A stretch of 64,000 nucleotides of DNA, taken from the NCBI GenBank assembly GCA_003762875.1, contig RIBL01000008.1, forward strand, positions 1-64,000. Reading direction: 5' to 3'. Made by a program: the position numbers and the translations under genes. Below the pieces are notes generated by a model. That model saw nothing but the letters and a program-made list of their open reading frames with translations. It searched no databases and was not told the origin of the DNA. Below are positions 57,101-64,000 of the stretch, in pieces (the stretch's first letter is position 1; every line of letters begins with the position of its first letter). This stretch comes from Muribaculaceae bacterium Isolate-110 (HZI) (GTDB lineage Bacteria > Bacteroidota > Bacteroidia > Bacteroidales > Muribaculaceae).

Positions 57101-58081
57101 ACGGTGTTTAACAACGTGGCCATGCTCTCCTATCAGGACACATGGATCACACCCTCTACCTCAAGCTACCGTGCCTATGTGCGCAACTCGTTTATCGAAG
57201 GTGCGGTCGACTTCATCTACAACAGCGGCGACATCTTTATCGACAACACCATCCTCTACATCAACCGCAAGAGCGGCGGCTATATAGTGGCACCCTCCCA
57301 CGGCGTGGATGTGAAATGGGGCTATGTGTTCAACAACTGCACCATCACTGCCCCGGGTGTACCCTCCGAGACCAGTGTATGGCTCGGCCGTCCATGGCAC
57401 AATGCACCCAAGACTGTCTTTCTCAACACCCGTGCCGAGGTGACCATTCCCGCCACCGGCTGGTATGAGACCATGGGCGGACTCCCCGCCATCTGGGCCG
57501 ACTGGAACACTGTCGACGGCAACGGCAATCCCGTGGATCTCTCGCAGCGTCGCGACACTTATTACAAGACTGTCGACGGTGAAAAGGTATACGGCAAGGC
57601 CAAGAACCATCTCACCGATGAGGAGGCCGCCGAATATACTGTCAGAAATGTACTCTCGGGCTCTGACAACTGGCAGCCCGTCATCAAGACCGAGTCGTGC
57701 GACGCTCCCTCGGTGACCATCAGCGGCAACCGGTTGAGCTGGGCGACCGTACCCTATGCGATATGCTACGTAATCACTCGCGGCGACGAGCTGATTGATA
57801 TCGTAAAGGAGAACAGCTATACACTCCCCGCCACAACCGCCCGCGATGCAGCTCCCTACACCGTGCAGGCTGTCAACGAGTTTGGCGGACTCAGCGCGAA
57901 GGGCGAGGCAAGCGACATACCCACCGGCATAGACAATATCACAGGCGATGAGGCCGGGATAGTGGCTACCGAAATCTATGACGTGCGCGGCCTGCGCCAC
58001 GAGTCACTGACACGCGGGGTCAATATCGTGAAATATATCTACTCGGACGGAAGCGTCAAGGTGGAGAAGAAGGTTATCTGA
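54185..58081 (+). CDS. Multi-domain CE8 pectin methylesterase
   Basis: A 1298-residue exported protein. After a signal peptide it has several beta-sandwich modules, then InlB/bacterial-repeat segments (about 412-565, SENFGYHFINWTDADGKVVS), another sandwich, and an SbsA-like Ig domain (about 747-840, STIPADKSGDASATGSIILT). The pectinesterase parallel beta-helix spans about 852-1155, with GRYKEHIDI, QALALN, YQDTW, VDFIYNSGDIFIDN and WLGRPWH. The catalytic Asp pair (QDTW and VDFIY) is in place. It ends in a tail like that of the CE12 protein. It removes methyl esters from homogalacturonan and lies 13 nt after CE12. Confidence 0.92.
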   Translation: MLKRLFITGLTALASSTWLSAQEPVTLASWTFETGYDVSRIDDKNSLYTPNGEAASGTSAIWYKDNTINILPETSEGTASSYVLSSYSENRYHQICTGYQTQVYRIENNVENPSTDYTNPTNHKAYYQVTFPTKGYNNITITYAIAPGNNTETPVELVVSTDGGNTWFDAGAKNTSGAWFQYADQTVGISANNKDEVTVRLLPTAGTTNWNLRNLSISGTAMASQPSASNETVTFAWPMGSTTIESAATASNGPLFSVYELAAGPGLTLSKTATPAGGSTQTLFKAETSNGSVLNPREAISMTIVPKKGITFRPTGFSFQASRHGTGGGNLALEVKQGDNEPVMVREKYDPERSGTGANFSTFTETLSGFQASSDPVTVTIYYYKLGANKELGLADLTLTGIADGEVEAVPVYSFALKSAIEGAGALSCTPAGAEFDEGTPLTVSASENFGYHFINWTDADGKVVSEQNPYTFSISGNTSLTANYEKNNVYALNLAIEGGANVNQVLYQPQGNVVNGVHYYEEGTEVMLTTVDNRILSFTNWEDNSTSPVRTVRMDGDKDLTAIFSAVDYIVGWDFYFDQPNSERAADYRDESDNSGLLSLRNPEGKTTTWLTRGVSNGAENGRWGARIWKEQADNYYYEVSLKSTGYSNLRLAVSLGCSYNTYNKFNAEYSIDGVNYTKFADYTVVKGWSDFETPLPAEAANQGILKIRFMPDKESGLNDGTKDTLDGLCISDLYILADKDSSSDETAPVLVSTIPADKSGDASATGSIILTFDEKVKIGTSTATLNGEPIAAKESGKSIIYNYAGLDYNTDYTFIVPAGAITDRNGNAFEGTRLTFTTMERVQPEARLYDLIVAADGTGDHTTLQAAIDAAPAGAIKPYLIFVKNGRYKEHIDIPKTKPYIHIIGQDRDKTVIHDDKLCGGDNALHVSVGATVVVNSNDCLFENITLENSYGHEKQEGPQALALNTTGDRTVFNNVAMLSYQDTWITPSTSSYRAYVRNSFIEGAVDFIYNSGDIFIDNTILYINRKSGGYIVAPSHGVDVKWGYVFNNCTITAPGVPSETSVWLGRPWHNAPKTVFLNTRAEVTIPATGWYETMGGLPAIWADWNTVDGNGNPVDLSQRRDTYYKTVDGEKVYGKAKNHLTDEEAAEYTVRNVLSGSDNWQPVIKTESCDAPSVTISGNRLSWATVPYAICYVITRGDELIDIVKENSYTLPATTARDAAPYTVQAVNEFGGLSAKGEASDIPTGIDNITGDEAGIVATEIYDVRGLRHESLTRGVNIVKYIYSDGSVKVEKKVI

Positions 58082-58098
58082 GAATAGATAATCGAGAA

Positions 58099-58147
58099 TA
58101 AAAACGGGAAACCGGCCTCACGAAGCCGGCTTCCCGTTTTTATTTTT
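58099..58147 (+). terminator. Terminator of the pectin-esterase transcript
   Basis: 58099-58110 pairs exactly with 58131-58142, with CCGGC/GCCGG above a small mismatch, followed by ATTTTTA. Confidence 0.82.
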
Positions 58148-58252
58148 ACGTTATGCGACTGAAGTCGCAGCGCGGGGACAAAGCGGGGAGGGGGGAGTGG
58201 ATTTTATTGTGCCTATTTTCCAATTATATATATTTTTTCCATTTATTAGCCT

Positions 58253-58260
58253 TATCTTTG
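58253..58260 (+). promoter_or_regulatory. -7 box directly in front of ispE
   Basis: TATCTTTG matches TAnnTTTG exactly and ends only 4 nt before the ispE ATG. Transcription would start at or next to the start codon. Confidence 0.55.
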
Positions 58261-58264
58261 CAAT

Positions 58265-59086
58265 ATGATTACGTTTCCCAATGCCAAGATAAATCTTGGA
58301 CTCGACATATTGCGCCGGCGCGAGGACGGTTATCACGACATAGAGACCGTGATGGTGCCTGTGCCGTGGCATGATGTGCTGGAAATCGTTCCGGCCAAGG
58401 GGGAGGAGACCACTCTGACCGTGAGCGGTCGGCATGTGGAGTGTCCTCCCGAGAAAAATCTCGTCATGAAGGCTTATCGCGCTCTTGAACGCGAGGTGAG
58501 CCTGCCGCCTGTCGATATATATCTGCGCAAAATCATACCCGACGGTGCAGGGCTTGGAGGCGGCTCGGCAGACGCGGCTTTCACGCTGAAAGTGCTCAAC
58601 GACCTCTTCGCTCTCGGATATACCGACGCCGAACTGGCCCGCGTGGCCTCGGGCATCGGTGCCGACTGTCCGTTTTTCATATATAACCGCCCCATGCTGT
58701 GCACCGGGACGGGCACAGATATGGAGCCGGTTGACCTTGACCTCAGCGGTATGGACATACTCATAGCCAAGCCTGACGTGAGTGTGCCTACGGCTGCCGC
58801 TTATTCCCGCACGACTCCGGCCATACCCGAGGTCACCGCCGGCAGGATTGTGGCCGACAGTCCGGCCACCTGGACTGGACGGCTTAAAAACGATTTCGAG
58901 GCCTCGGTGTTTCCGGCCTATCCGGCCATCGCCGCGCTCAAGGAGCGTATCGAGAGTCTCGGGCCGGTGTATGCCGCCATGTCGGGCTCGGGCGCGTCGG
59001 TCTATGGTCTCTTCGAGGGTGACAAAATGTCACCTTCGGTGCGAGAGTTGTTCGCTGACCGTGACAGTCTGTTTGCAACGCTCTGA
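58265..59086 (+). CDS. ispE: 4-diphosphocytidyl-2-C-methyl-D-erythritol kinase
   Basis: A 273-residue GHMP kinase that phosphorylates CDP-methylerythritol in the MEP isoprenoid pathway. MITFPNAKINLGLDIL is the family N-terminus and fixes the start. The ATP loop is IPDGAGLGGGSADAAF near 95, and GSGASVYGLF near the C-terminus is GHMP motif 3. It shares its pathway with dxs at 17670. The -7 box ends 4 nt before the ATG, so the message is probably leaderless. Confidence 0.96.
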   Translation: MITFPNAKINLGLDILRRREDGYHDIETVMVPVPWHDVLEIVPAKGEETTLTVSGRHVECPPEKNLVMKAYRALEREVSLPPVDIYLRKIIPDGAGLGGGSADAAFTLKVLNDLFALGYTDAELARVASGIGADCPFFIYNRPMLCTGTGTDMEPVDLDLSGMDILIAKPDVSVPTAAAYSRTTPAIPEVTAGRIVADSPATWTGRLKNDFEASVFPAYPAIAALKERIESLGPVYAAMSGSGASVYGLFEGDKMSPSVRELFADRDSLFATL

Positions 59087-59200
59087 GCTGCAATATTTTC
59101 ACCTGATATATTGAACGTTATCGGCAATATATTGTTCTACCTTTACAAAGGTCGGCCCTCGGTCGTAGCCTCCCGGAAGGCATGACGGAGAGTTTGGCAA

Positions 59201-59208
59201 TATTTTTG
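59201..59208 (+). promoter_or_regulatory. -7 box of the grpE promoter
   Basis: TATTTTTG matches TAnnTTTG exactly, 35 nt before the grpE ATG. No CIRCE or heat-shock element was recognised. A TATATTG/CAATATA inverted repeat lies upstream, near 59106-59128. Confidence 0.5.
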
Positions 59209-59243
59209 CATATATATTATAGTTAAAACAAGATACAACAGTC

Positions 59244-59867
59244 ATGTCAAATAATTCACATAAAAAACACTCCGCAGAGGAGGAAAAGCTGCATCGCGAA
59301 GCTCCCGACACAGAGACTTTTGACGATGTGCAGGAAGCGGCCGAGGAAGCCGACTCGCAGGTAGACGAAGCAAACGAAATGCTCAACAAGGAGCTGTCAG
59401 ACATAGACGCCCTCAACAAGCAGCTTGCCGATGCCCAGGCACAGGTCGAGAAGGAGAAGAAGGAATATCTCTTCCTGATGGCCGAATTTGACAACTTCCG
59501 CAAGCGCACCGTCAAGGAGAAAAGCGACCTCATCAAGAACGCATCGGAGGGTGTGCTCAAGGGGCTGCTCCCCATTGTCGACGACTTTGAGCGCGGACTC
59601 GAGGCCAGTGCCAAGGTGGAGGATGCCGCCGATGTGCGCAAAGGCATGGAACTCATTTACCAGAAGCTCGTGAAATATCTCGAGAAGAACGGAGTCAAGG
59701 CCATCGACTCGACCGGCAAGCCTTTTGACGCCGAGATGCACGAGGCCATAGCCATGGTGCCTGTGCCCGACGACGCGCAGAAGGGCATGGTAATCGACAC
59801 CCCCACCAAGGGTTATACGCTCAACGACAAAGTGCTCCGCCACGCCAAAGTGGTAGTGGGTCAGTGA
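59244..59867 (+). CDS. grpE: Nucleotide exchange factor GrpE
   Basis: A 207-residue DnaK co-chaperone that releases ADP. A charged N-terminal tail leads into a long coiled coil (about 45-115, with LFLMAEFDNFRKRTVKEKSDL). The C-terminal beta-wing contains VKAIDSTGKPFDAEMHEAIAMV and closes with KGYTLNDKVLRHAKVVVGQ. Its neighbour dnaJ follows after 62 nt, so they form a chaperone pair; dnaK is not in the window. Confidence 0.96.
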   Translation: MSNNSHKKHSAEEEKLHREAPDTETFDDVQEAAEEADSQVDEANEMLNKELSDIDALNKQLADAQAQVEKEKKEYLFLMAEFDNFRKRTVKEKSDLIKNASEGVLKGLLPIVDDFERGLEASAKVEDAADVRKGMELIYQKLVKYLEKNGVKAIDSTGKPFDAEMHEAIAMVPVPDDAQKGMVIDTPTKGYTLNDKVLRHAKVVVGQ

Positions 59868-59929
59868 TCTATTGAGAATGAAAGTTTAAAGGTTAAAGTT
59901 TAGAGTTTAGACATCACCCCCACCGCTTT

Positions 59930-61093
59930 ATGGCAACTAAAAGAGATTATTACGAAGTGCTTGGCGTCGACAGAAATGCCGACGAGAAAGCCATCAAGAG
60001 TGCCTATCGCAAGAAGGCCATACAATATCACCCCGACAAGAATCCGGGCGATAAGGAAGCCGAAGAGAAATTCAAGGAGGCCGCCGAGGCTTATGACGTG
60101 CTTTCCAATCCCGACAAGAGAGCCAAGTATGACCAGTTTGGCCACGATATGGGTCCGCAGGGATTCCCCGGCGGCGCGGGAGGCTTCCATGCGGGAGGAT
60201 TCTCGATGGAGGATATATTCTCGCAGTTTGGCGATATTTTCGGGGGCGCGTTCGGCAATATGGGCGGCTTCGAGTCGGCCGGCGGCCGCACACGCCGCCG
60301 CCAGCGTCGCGGCACCGACCTCCGCATCAAAATCAAGATGACCCTGGCCGAGATAGCCACCGGCGTCACCAAGACTCTCAAGATACCCACCCTTGTGCCC
60401 GATCCAAACTGTCACGGCACCGGAGCCAAGGACGGCACAGCGTTTCACACCTGTCCCACCTGTAACGGCTCGGGCACGGTGATACGCCAGCAGCAGACCA
60501 TGTTTGGCATCTCGCAGTCGGCCGTGGAGTGTCCGCAGTGTCACGGCGAGGGCAAAATCATCACCGAGAAGTGTACACACTGTCACGGCGAGGGCGTTGT
60601 GCGCAAGGAGGAGACTGTGTCGTTCTCCATCCCCGCCGGCGTGCAGGACGGTCAGACTCTCACCATGCGCGGCAAGGGCAACGCGGCACCCCACGGCGGA
60701 GCCAACGGCGACCTGCTGATTGTAATCGAGGAGGTGAAACATCCCGAACTCATACGTGACGGCAACGATATCGTGTATAACCTGATGCTCGACCTCCCCA
60801 CCGCCACACTCGGCGGTTCGGTAGAGGTGCCCACCATCTCGGGTCGTGCCCGACTGAAGATACCCGCCGGAACACAGCCCGGCAAGGTGTTGCGTCTGCG
60901 CGGCAAGGGTCTCCCCTCGACCGACGGATACGGCGCAGGCGACGAGCTGGTCAATGTGATGGTCTACATACCAGAAAATATCGGCCAGCAGGAGAAGGAC
61001 GCTATCGAGTCGCTCCGCGGCAAGCCCGGTGTCACTCCCGACGAATCGACAAAGAACCGTATATTTTCAAAACTCAGACACATATTTGAGTAA
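59930..61093 (+). CDS. dnaJ: Chaperone DnaJ with an incomplete first zinc repeat
   Basis: A 387-residue type I Hsp40. It has a J domain with YHPDKNPGD near 34, a Gly/Phe-rich linker (about 75-125), the zinc region and two C-terminal beta domains. Of the four CxxCxGxG repeats, three are intact ([24 protein letters not shown]). The first reads DPNCHGTG, with Asp in place of the first Cys. Zinc centre I would therefore have only three Cys ligands. Reading of the DNA (GATCCAAACTGT) shows no frameshift. It follows grpE and ends in a long imperfect hairpin. Confidence 0.96.
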   Translation: MATKRDYYEVLGVDRNADEKAIKSAYRKKAIQYHPDKNPGDKEAEEKFKEAAEAYDVLSNPDKRAKYDQFGHDMGPQGFPGGAGGFHAGGFSMEDIFSQFGDIFGGAFGNMGGFESAGGRTRRRQRRGTDLRIKIKMTLAEIATGVTKTLKIPTLVPDPNCHGTGAKDGTAFHTCPTCNGSGTVIRQQQTMFGISQSAVECPQCHGEGKIITEKCTHCHGEGVVRKEETVSFSIPAGVQDGQTLTMRGKGNAAPHGGANGDLLIVIEEVKHPELIRDGNDIVYNLMLDLPTATLGGSVEVPTISGRARLKIPAGTQPGKVLRLRGKGLPSTDGYGAGDELVNVMVYIPENIGQQEKDAIESLRGKPGVTPDESTKNRIFSKLRHIFE

Positions 61094-61110
61094 GAAATCA
61101 AAAGTTTGAA

Positions 61111-61175
61111 ATGGGAAATGGAAAAATCAGCTTCGCAATTATGACGCGATGCTGAATTTTCCATTTTCCATTTTT
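61111..61175 (+). terminator. 26-nt-arm hairpin after dnaJ
   Basis: 61111-61136 and 61146-61171 are inverted copies with three non-Watson-Crick positions, one of which can pair as G-U, around a 9-nt loop. TTTT follows. Confidence 0.7.
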
Positions 61176-61187
61176 ATTTACTAACTT

Positions 61188-61195
61188 TACATTTG
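61188..61195 (+). promoter_or_regulatory. -7 box of the U32-family gene
   Basis: TACATTTG matches TAnnTTTG, 20 nt before the ATG at 61216. Confidence 0.5.
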
Positions 61196-61215
61196 TTATT
61201 AATATACATCATCCC

Positions 61216-63048
61216 ATGCGTTATCTTGAGTTGCTTGCACCCGCCCGTAATGCCGACACGGCCATCAGTGCCATCCTTGCCGGAGCCGACGCCGTGTATA
61301 TGGGCGCGTCGAGCCACGGAGCGCGCAAAGATGCCGCCAACAGCATAGACGACATCAGGCGTGTCACCGACTTTGCCCATCAGTTCAATGCCAAAGTCTA
61401 TGCCACGGTCAACACCATAATATATGACCGCGAGCTCCGCGACGTGGAGCGGCTCATCACCGACCTGTATCATGCCGGCACCGATGCCCTCATAGTTCAG
61501 GACATGGGCATACTGCGCATGGACATACCGCCAATCGAGCTGCATGCAAGCACTCAGTGTGACATCCGCAGCGTGGAGAAGGCCCGATTTCTTGCAGAGG
61601 TAGGTTTCACCCGTCTCGTGTTGCCGCGCGAGCTGTCGCTCAAGGAGATTGAAGAGATACACTTGGCGGTGCCCGACACCGAGCTGGAGGCTTTTATACA
61701 CGGCGCGCTGTGTGTGAGCTACAGCGGAGACTGCCGTGCCAGTTTCATGACTGGCGGGCGCAGTGCCAATCGTGGCGAGTGTGCGCAGATATGCCGTCTG
61801 CCCTACACGCTCACCGACAGCCGCGGCCGTAAGTTCATGGAGGACAAACATCTGCTATCGCTCCGCGACCTTAACCGCTCCGACTCGCTCGGCGCGATGG
61901 CCGACGCTGGAGTGTGCTCGTTTAAAATCGAGGGACGTCTCAAGGAGGAGGGATATGTCAAAAACACTGTGGCGTGGTATTCGCGCATACTCGACCGTGT
62001 GGTCGGGGAGAGTGGCGGAAACTACAGGCGACTCTCGGCCGGACGCTCTAACGCGGGTTTCAATCCGTCGCCCGACAAGTCGTTCAACCGCGGATTTACC
62101 ACCTATTTTCTATCGGGTCATGCTCCTGTCAAGGGGATAGCATCGTTTGACACGCCCAAGGCCACCGGCACTCCCGTGGGCAAGGTGAAGCGATGTGAGG
62201 GCAAGGTAATCATAGCCGAGCTGTCGGCACAGCTTGCCAACGGTGACGGACTGGGATATTTCGACGGGGAGGGGCGTTTTCAGGGCTTCCGGCTCAACCG
62301 CGCCGAGGGGCAACGGCTCTATCCGGCCTCGCCGCGCACCATAGCTCCGGGCACCGTGCTCTACCGCAACCGCGACAAGGAGTGGGACGATGCCATATCG
62401 TCGGCCAGGACCACCCGCACCATCAGTGTCGACATGGTGTTGCGCACAGTGGGCTCTGACCGTCTGGCACTCGAACTGACCGACGAGTGCGGCACTTCGG
62501 TGACCGCAACAGCGACGGTGGGCCAACTTCAGCAGGCTGTGACTCCGCAGGAGGCTCCGCGCCGGCAACTGTTGGGCAAGCTGGGCGGCACGATATATCG
62601 TGCCGGCAAAATCATAGACCTCGCGGGTGGGGTGTTCATCCCGGCCTCGGCGTTGGCCGGTCTCAGACGCGAGGCTGTGGCTCTGCTTGACAGGGCACGC
62701 ATCATGACCCACCGTTTCGGACTGCGCCGGCCGGAAAATCCCGATGCCGTCTGTCAGTCCGCGTCGCTGTCATATCGGGACAATGTGGCCAATCACCTGG
62801 CTAAAGAGTTTTACCGTTCGCACGGAGTGACGGAGATTGTTCCGGCTGTGGAGGTTGAGAGTCCCGACGACGAGACTCTGGTCATGACCACACGCTATTG
62901 TCTGCGTCGCGAGGCCGGGAAATGCCTGCTCACTCCGCAGGGACGCCAATGGCCCGACACGCCGCTCTATCTCCGCAGCGGCAATATATCGCTGCGTGTG
63001 GAGTTTGACTGCCGCCGGTGCGGGATGAGGATATATCATGAGAAATGA
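61216..63048 (+). CDS. U32-family protein (peptidase U32 / RlhA type)
   Basis: A 610-residue U32 protein. The TIM-barrel-like N-terminal part has ELLAPARNADTAISAILAGADAVYMGA at the start, and the family signature EAFIHGALCVSYSGDC with further cysteines (GECAQICRLPY) between about 158 and 196. KIEGRLKEEGYVKNTVAWY then leads to the long C-terminal U32 extension. E. coli RlhA of this family is needed for hydroxylation of 23S rRNA C2501; others were called collagenases. By length and domain order an RNA-modification role is more likely than proteolysis. The gene is monocistronic. Confidence 0.88.
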   Translation: MRYLELLAPARNADTAISAILAGADAVYMGASSHGARKDAANSIDDIRRVTDFAHQFNAKVYATVNTIIYDRELRDVERLITDLYHAGTDALIVQDMGILRMDIPPIELHASTQCDIRSVEKARFLAEVGFTRLVLPRELSLKEIEEIHLAVPDTELEAFIHGALCVSYSGDCRASFMTGGRSANRGECAQICRLPYTLTDSRGRKFMEDKHLLSLRDLNRSDSLGAMADAGVCSFKIEGRLKEEGYVKNTVAWYSRILDRVVGESGGNYRRLSAGRSNAGFNPSPDKSFNRGFTTYFLSGHAPVKGIASFDTPKATGTPVGKVKRCEGKVIIAELSAQLANGDGLGYFDGEGRFQGFRLNRAEGQRLYPASPRTIAPGTVLYRNRDKEWDDAISSARTTRTISVDMVLRTVGSDRLALELTDECGTSVTATATVGQLQQAVTPQEAPRRQLLGKLGGTIYRAGKIIDLAGGVFIPASALAGLRREAVALLDRARIMTHRFGLRRPENPDAVCQSASLSYRDNVANHLAKEFYRSHGVTEIVPAVEVESPDDETLVMTTRYCLRREAGKCLLTPQGRQWPDTPLYLRSGNISLRVEFDCRRCGMRIYHEK

Positions 63049-63079
63049 TAATCGGCCTGTCGGTCTCGGATTGTCGGGC

Positions 63080-63889
63080 TCATATCTCGAATTTTTCAAT
63101 CAGAGCCTGATAGTCGGGCGTGAGTTTGAAGCGTTCTATCTGGGCGTCGATAGAGTCGGCCAGCCGAGTGGTGTTTTTGTTCATTATCCATGACTGAAAC
63201 TGGCTGAACGATATGTGGGTTGAGATTTTCACGTCGGTGTATTCGGGCAACAGTTTTTCGGCCACGGCACGATTGACCACCGCGCGCGGTATCTCTCCGG
63301 CAGCGACGAGCATCACGAGCTGCTCGGCCGTGTAGGTGTGGGAGTCGCATATGTCAATGCTGTCGCCAATTTCGCGCGAGAGGTTCTCAAGACGTTCGAC
63401 CGACGGCGCGCCGGCCACGACCCATACTGACTGCCCCGCAAGCTGTAGCGGCGATGTGATGGTGGTGTCGCGGCTCACGAGCACCATCCTGTCGGTGTAG
63501 ACGGGCACACTGAGCCTGAAACGCTCCTTGAGCGAGGCTGTCACGGGGATGTCGGCCACAAGAATGTCATATTTGCCGCGGCTAAGCTCGTCAAGCGATT
63601 CGCTCACTGAAGCCACGGGATAAAACTTGAATTTGTCGCCATACATGTGGCCCATGTCTCTCAGCATCTCGTAGTTGAAGCCGCCGAGCGTGTCGGCATA
63701 ACGGTAAAGCGACATCGGCGAGTAGGCTATGGCCACATTGATGGTGTCGCCACGCCCGCGCTGATATTCATATCCGGCATTGCCGGATGTGTGCATGTGT
63801 CTTATCGAAACTATAATCCCGACAGCGAGTATGGCGAGTGCTATGACAAGTATACGCCTCGGGATGAGAAATCCTTTATGTCCGCTCAT
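63080..63889 (-). CDS. Membrane-anchored family 3 solute-binding protein
   Basis: A 269-residue protein with an N-terminal membrane anchor (ILVIALAILAVGIIVSI, about 13-29). A periplasmic SBP_bac_3-type domain follows: INVAIAYSPMSLYRY, GFNYEMLRDM, YDILVADIPVTASLKERF, LVSRDT and SVWVVAGAPSVERLENL. This resembles the N-terminal half of the lytic transglycosylase MltF, but the transglycosylase domain is missing. No ABC transporter genes are near, at least within the window, so a sensor or scavenging role is possible. The ligand is unknown. Confidence 0.82.
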   Translation of the reverse strand: MSGHKGFLIPRRILVIALAILAVGIIVSIRHMHTSGNAGYEYQRGRGDTINVAIAYSPMSLYRYADTLGGFNYEMLRDMGHMYGDKFKFYPVASVSESLDELSRGKYDILVADIPVTASLKERFRLSVPVYTDRMVLVSRDTTITSPLQLAGQSVWVVAGAPSVERLENLSREIGDSIDICDSHTYTAEQLVMLVAAGEIPRAVVNRAVAEKLLPEYTDVKISTHISFSQFQSWIMNKNTTRLADSIDAQIERFKLTPDYQALIEKFEI

Positions 63890-63939
63890 AATTGTTATAT
63901 ACCTATATTATATATAACACACGGAGGGGTAAATTGGAT

Positions 63940-64000
63940 TTAGTTGAGGAAGTTGACCGATACGCCCATGAGGAAACGGCGCGGGTTGAGCGGGTAGTGG
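63940..64000 (-). CDS. Outer-membrane beta-barrel protein, C-terminal end (partial)
   Basis: The minus strand encodes HYPLNPRRFLMGVSVNFLN and a TAA stop at 63940-63942. The pattern (PxNPRRFxxGVSVNF) is a final outer-membrane beta-strand, as in TonB-dependent receptors of Bacteroidetes. The start lies outside the window, so the exact family is not certain. Confidence 0.6.
   Translation of the reverse strand, partial: HYPLNPRRFLMGVSVNFLN

Noticed and set aside
59139-59152. Perfect palindrome ACCTTTACAAAGGT upstream of grpE
   Set aside because: It is two back-to-back TTTG-like words; no partner site or known heat-shock element matches, and chance occurrence is plausible in promoter-like sequence.

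Overview
The window looks like chromosomal DNA of a gut Bacteroidales, most likely a Muribaculaceae (S24-7) relative. This rests on a SusC/SusD pair with ECF sigma and FecR, on Bacteroidetes-type promoters (TAnnTTTG at -7 with TTG or TTTG about 20 nt upstream), on many MKK... lipoproteins, on an arabinose operon carrying the Bacteroidetes Nudix-type regulator AraR, and on a moderately high G+C content. The species call is inference; no rRNA is present.

Layout. 1-114 is the tail of an ISL3-type transposase. 563-635 is tRNA-Lys(CTT). 1219-3443 (minus) holds rng, a 29-residue basic ribosomal-type protein and an HU protein. 3634-5544 (minus) is a kdsC-like / queuosine-precursor transporter / HAD phosphatase operon, divergent from guaA (5675-7198). 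An HdeD-like membrane protein follows. 8236-15820 (minus) is a complete L-arabinose operon: mutarotase, Na+/sugar symporter, AraR, araD, araA, araB. 16097-22495 (plus) is purB, then a small membrane protein, dxs, trkA and trkH. 22572-25637 (minus) is a GH2 beta-galactosidase downstream of an ECF sigma gene. The sigma gene is divergent from fecR and a susC/susD locus that ends in two lipoproteins, two TlpA-type thioredoxins and a truncated GH31 domain (26410-37842). 38007-45792 is a six-gene run: ftsY, rimO, an isochorismate synthase and an SGNH-SGNH-MBOAT O-acylation cassette. Then come a basic hypothetical, a secreted LRR protein and dnaB on the minus strand. 49372-58081 is a small pectin de-esterification locus: a membrane-bound propeller/AraC regulator divergent from a CE12 acetylesterase and a CE8 pectin methylesterase. 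58265-63048 carries ispE, grpE, dnaJ and a U32 protein. The window closes with an orphan solute-binding protein and the last residues of an outer-membrane beta-barrel protein.

The points that stand out are these. The pectin locus has a kinase-less transmembrane AraC regulator and a large inverted repeat between the divergent promoters. There is a sharp base-composition step inside susC. The SusCD locus lacks intact glycan hydrolases but has a metallopeptidase-like lipoprotein without its HExxH motif. An O-acylation cassette is fused to a housekeeping operon. Long perfect hairpins follow several operons. ispE appears leaderless, and DnaJ lacks one zinc-ligand cysteine. No CRISPR array, prophage, toxin or defence island was seen.
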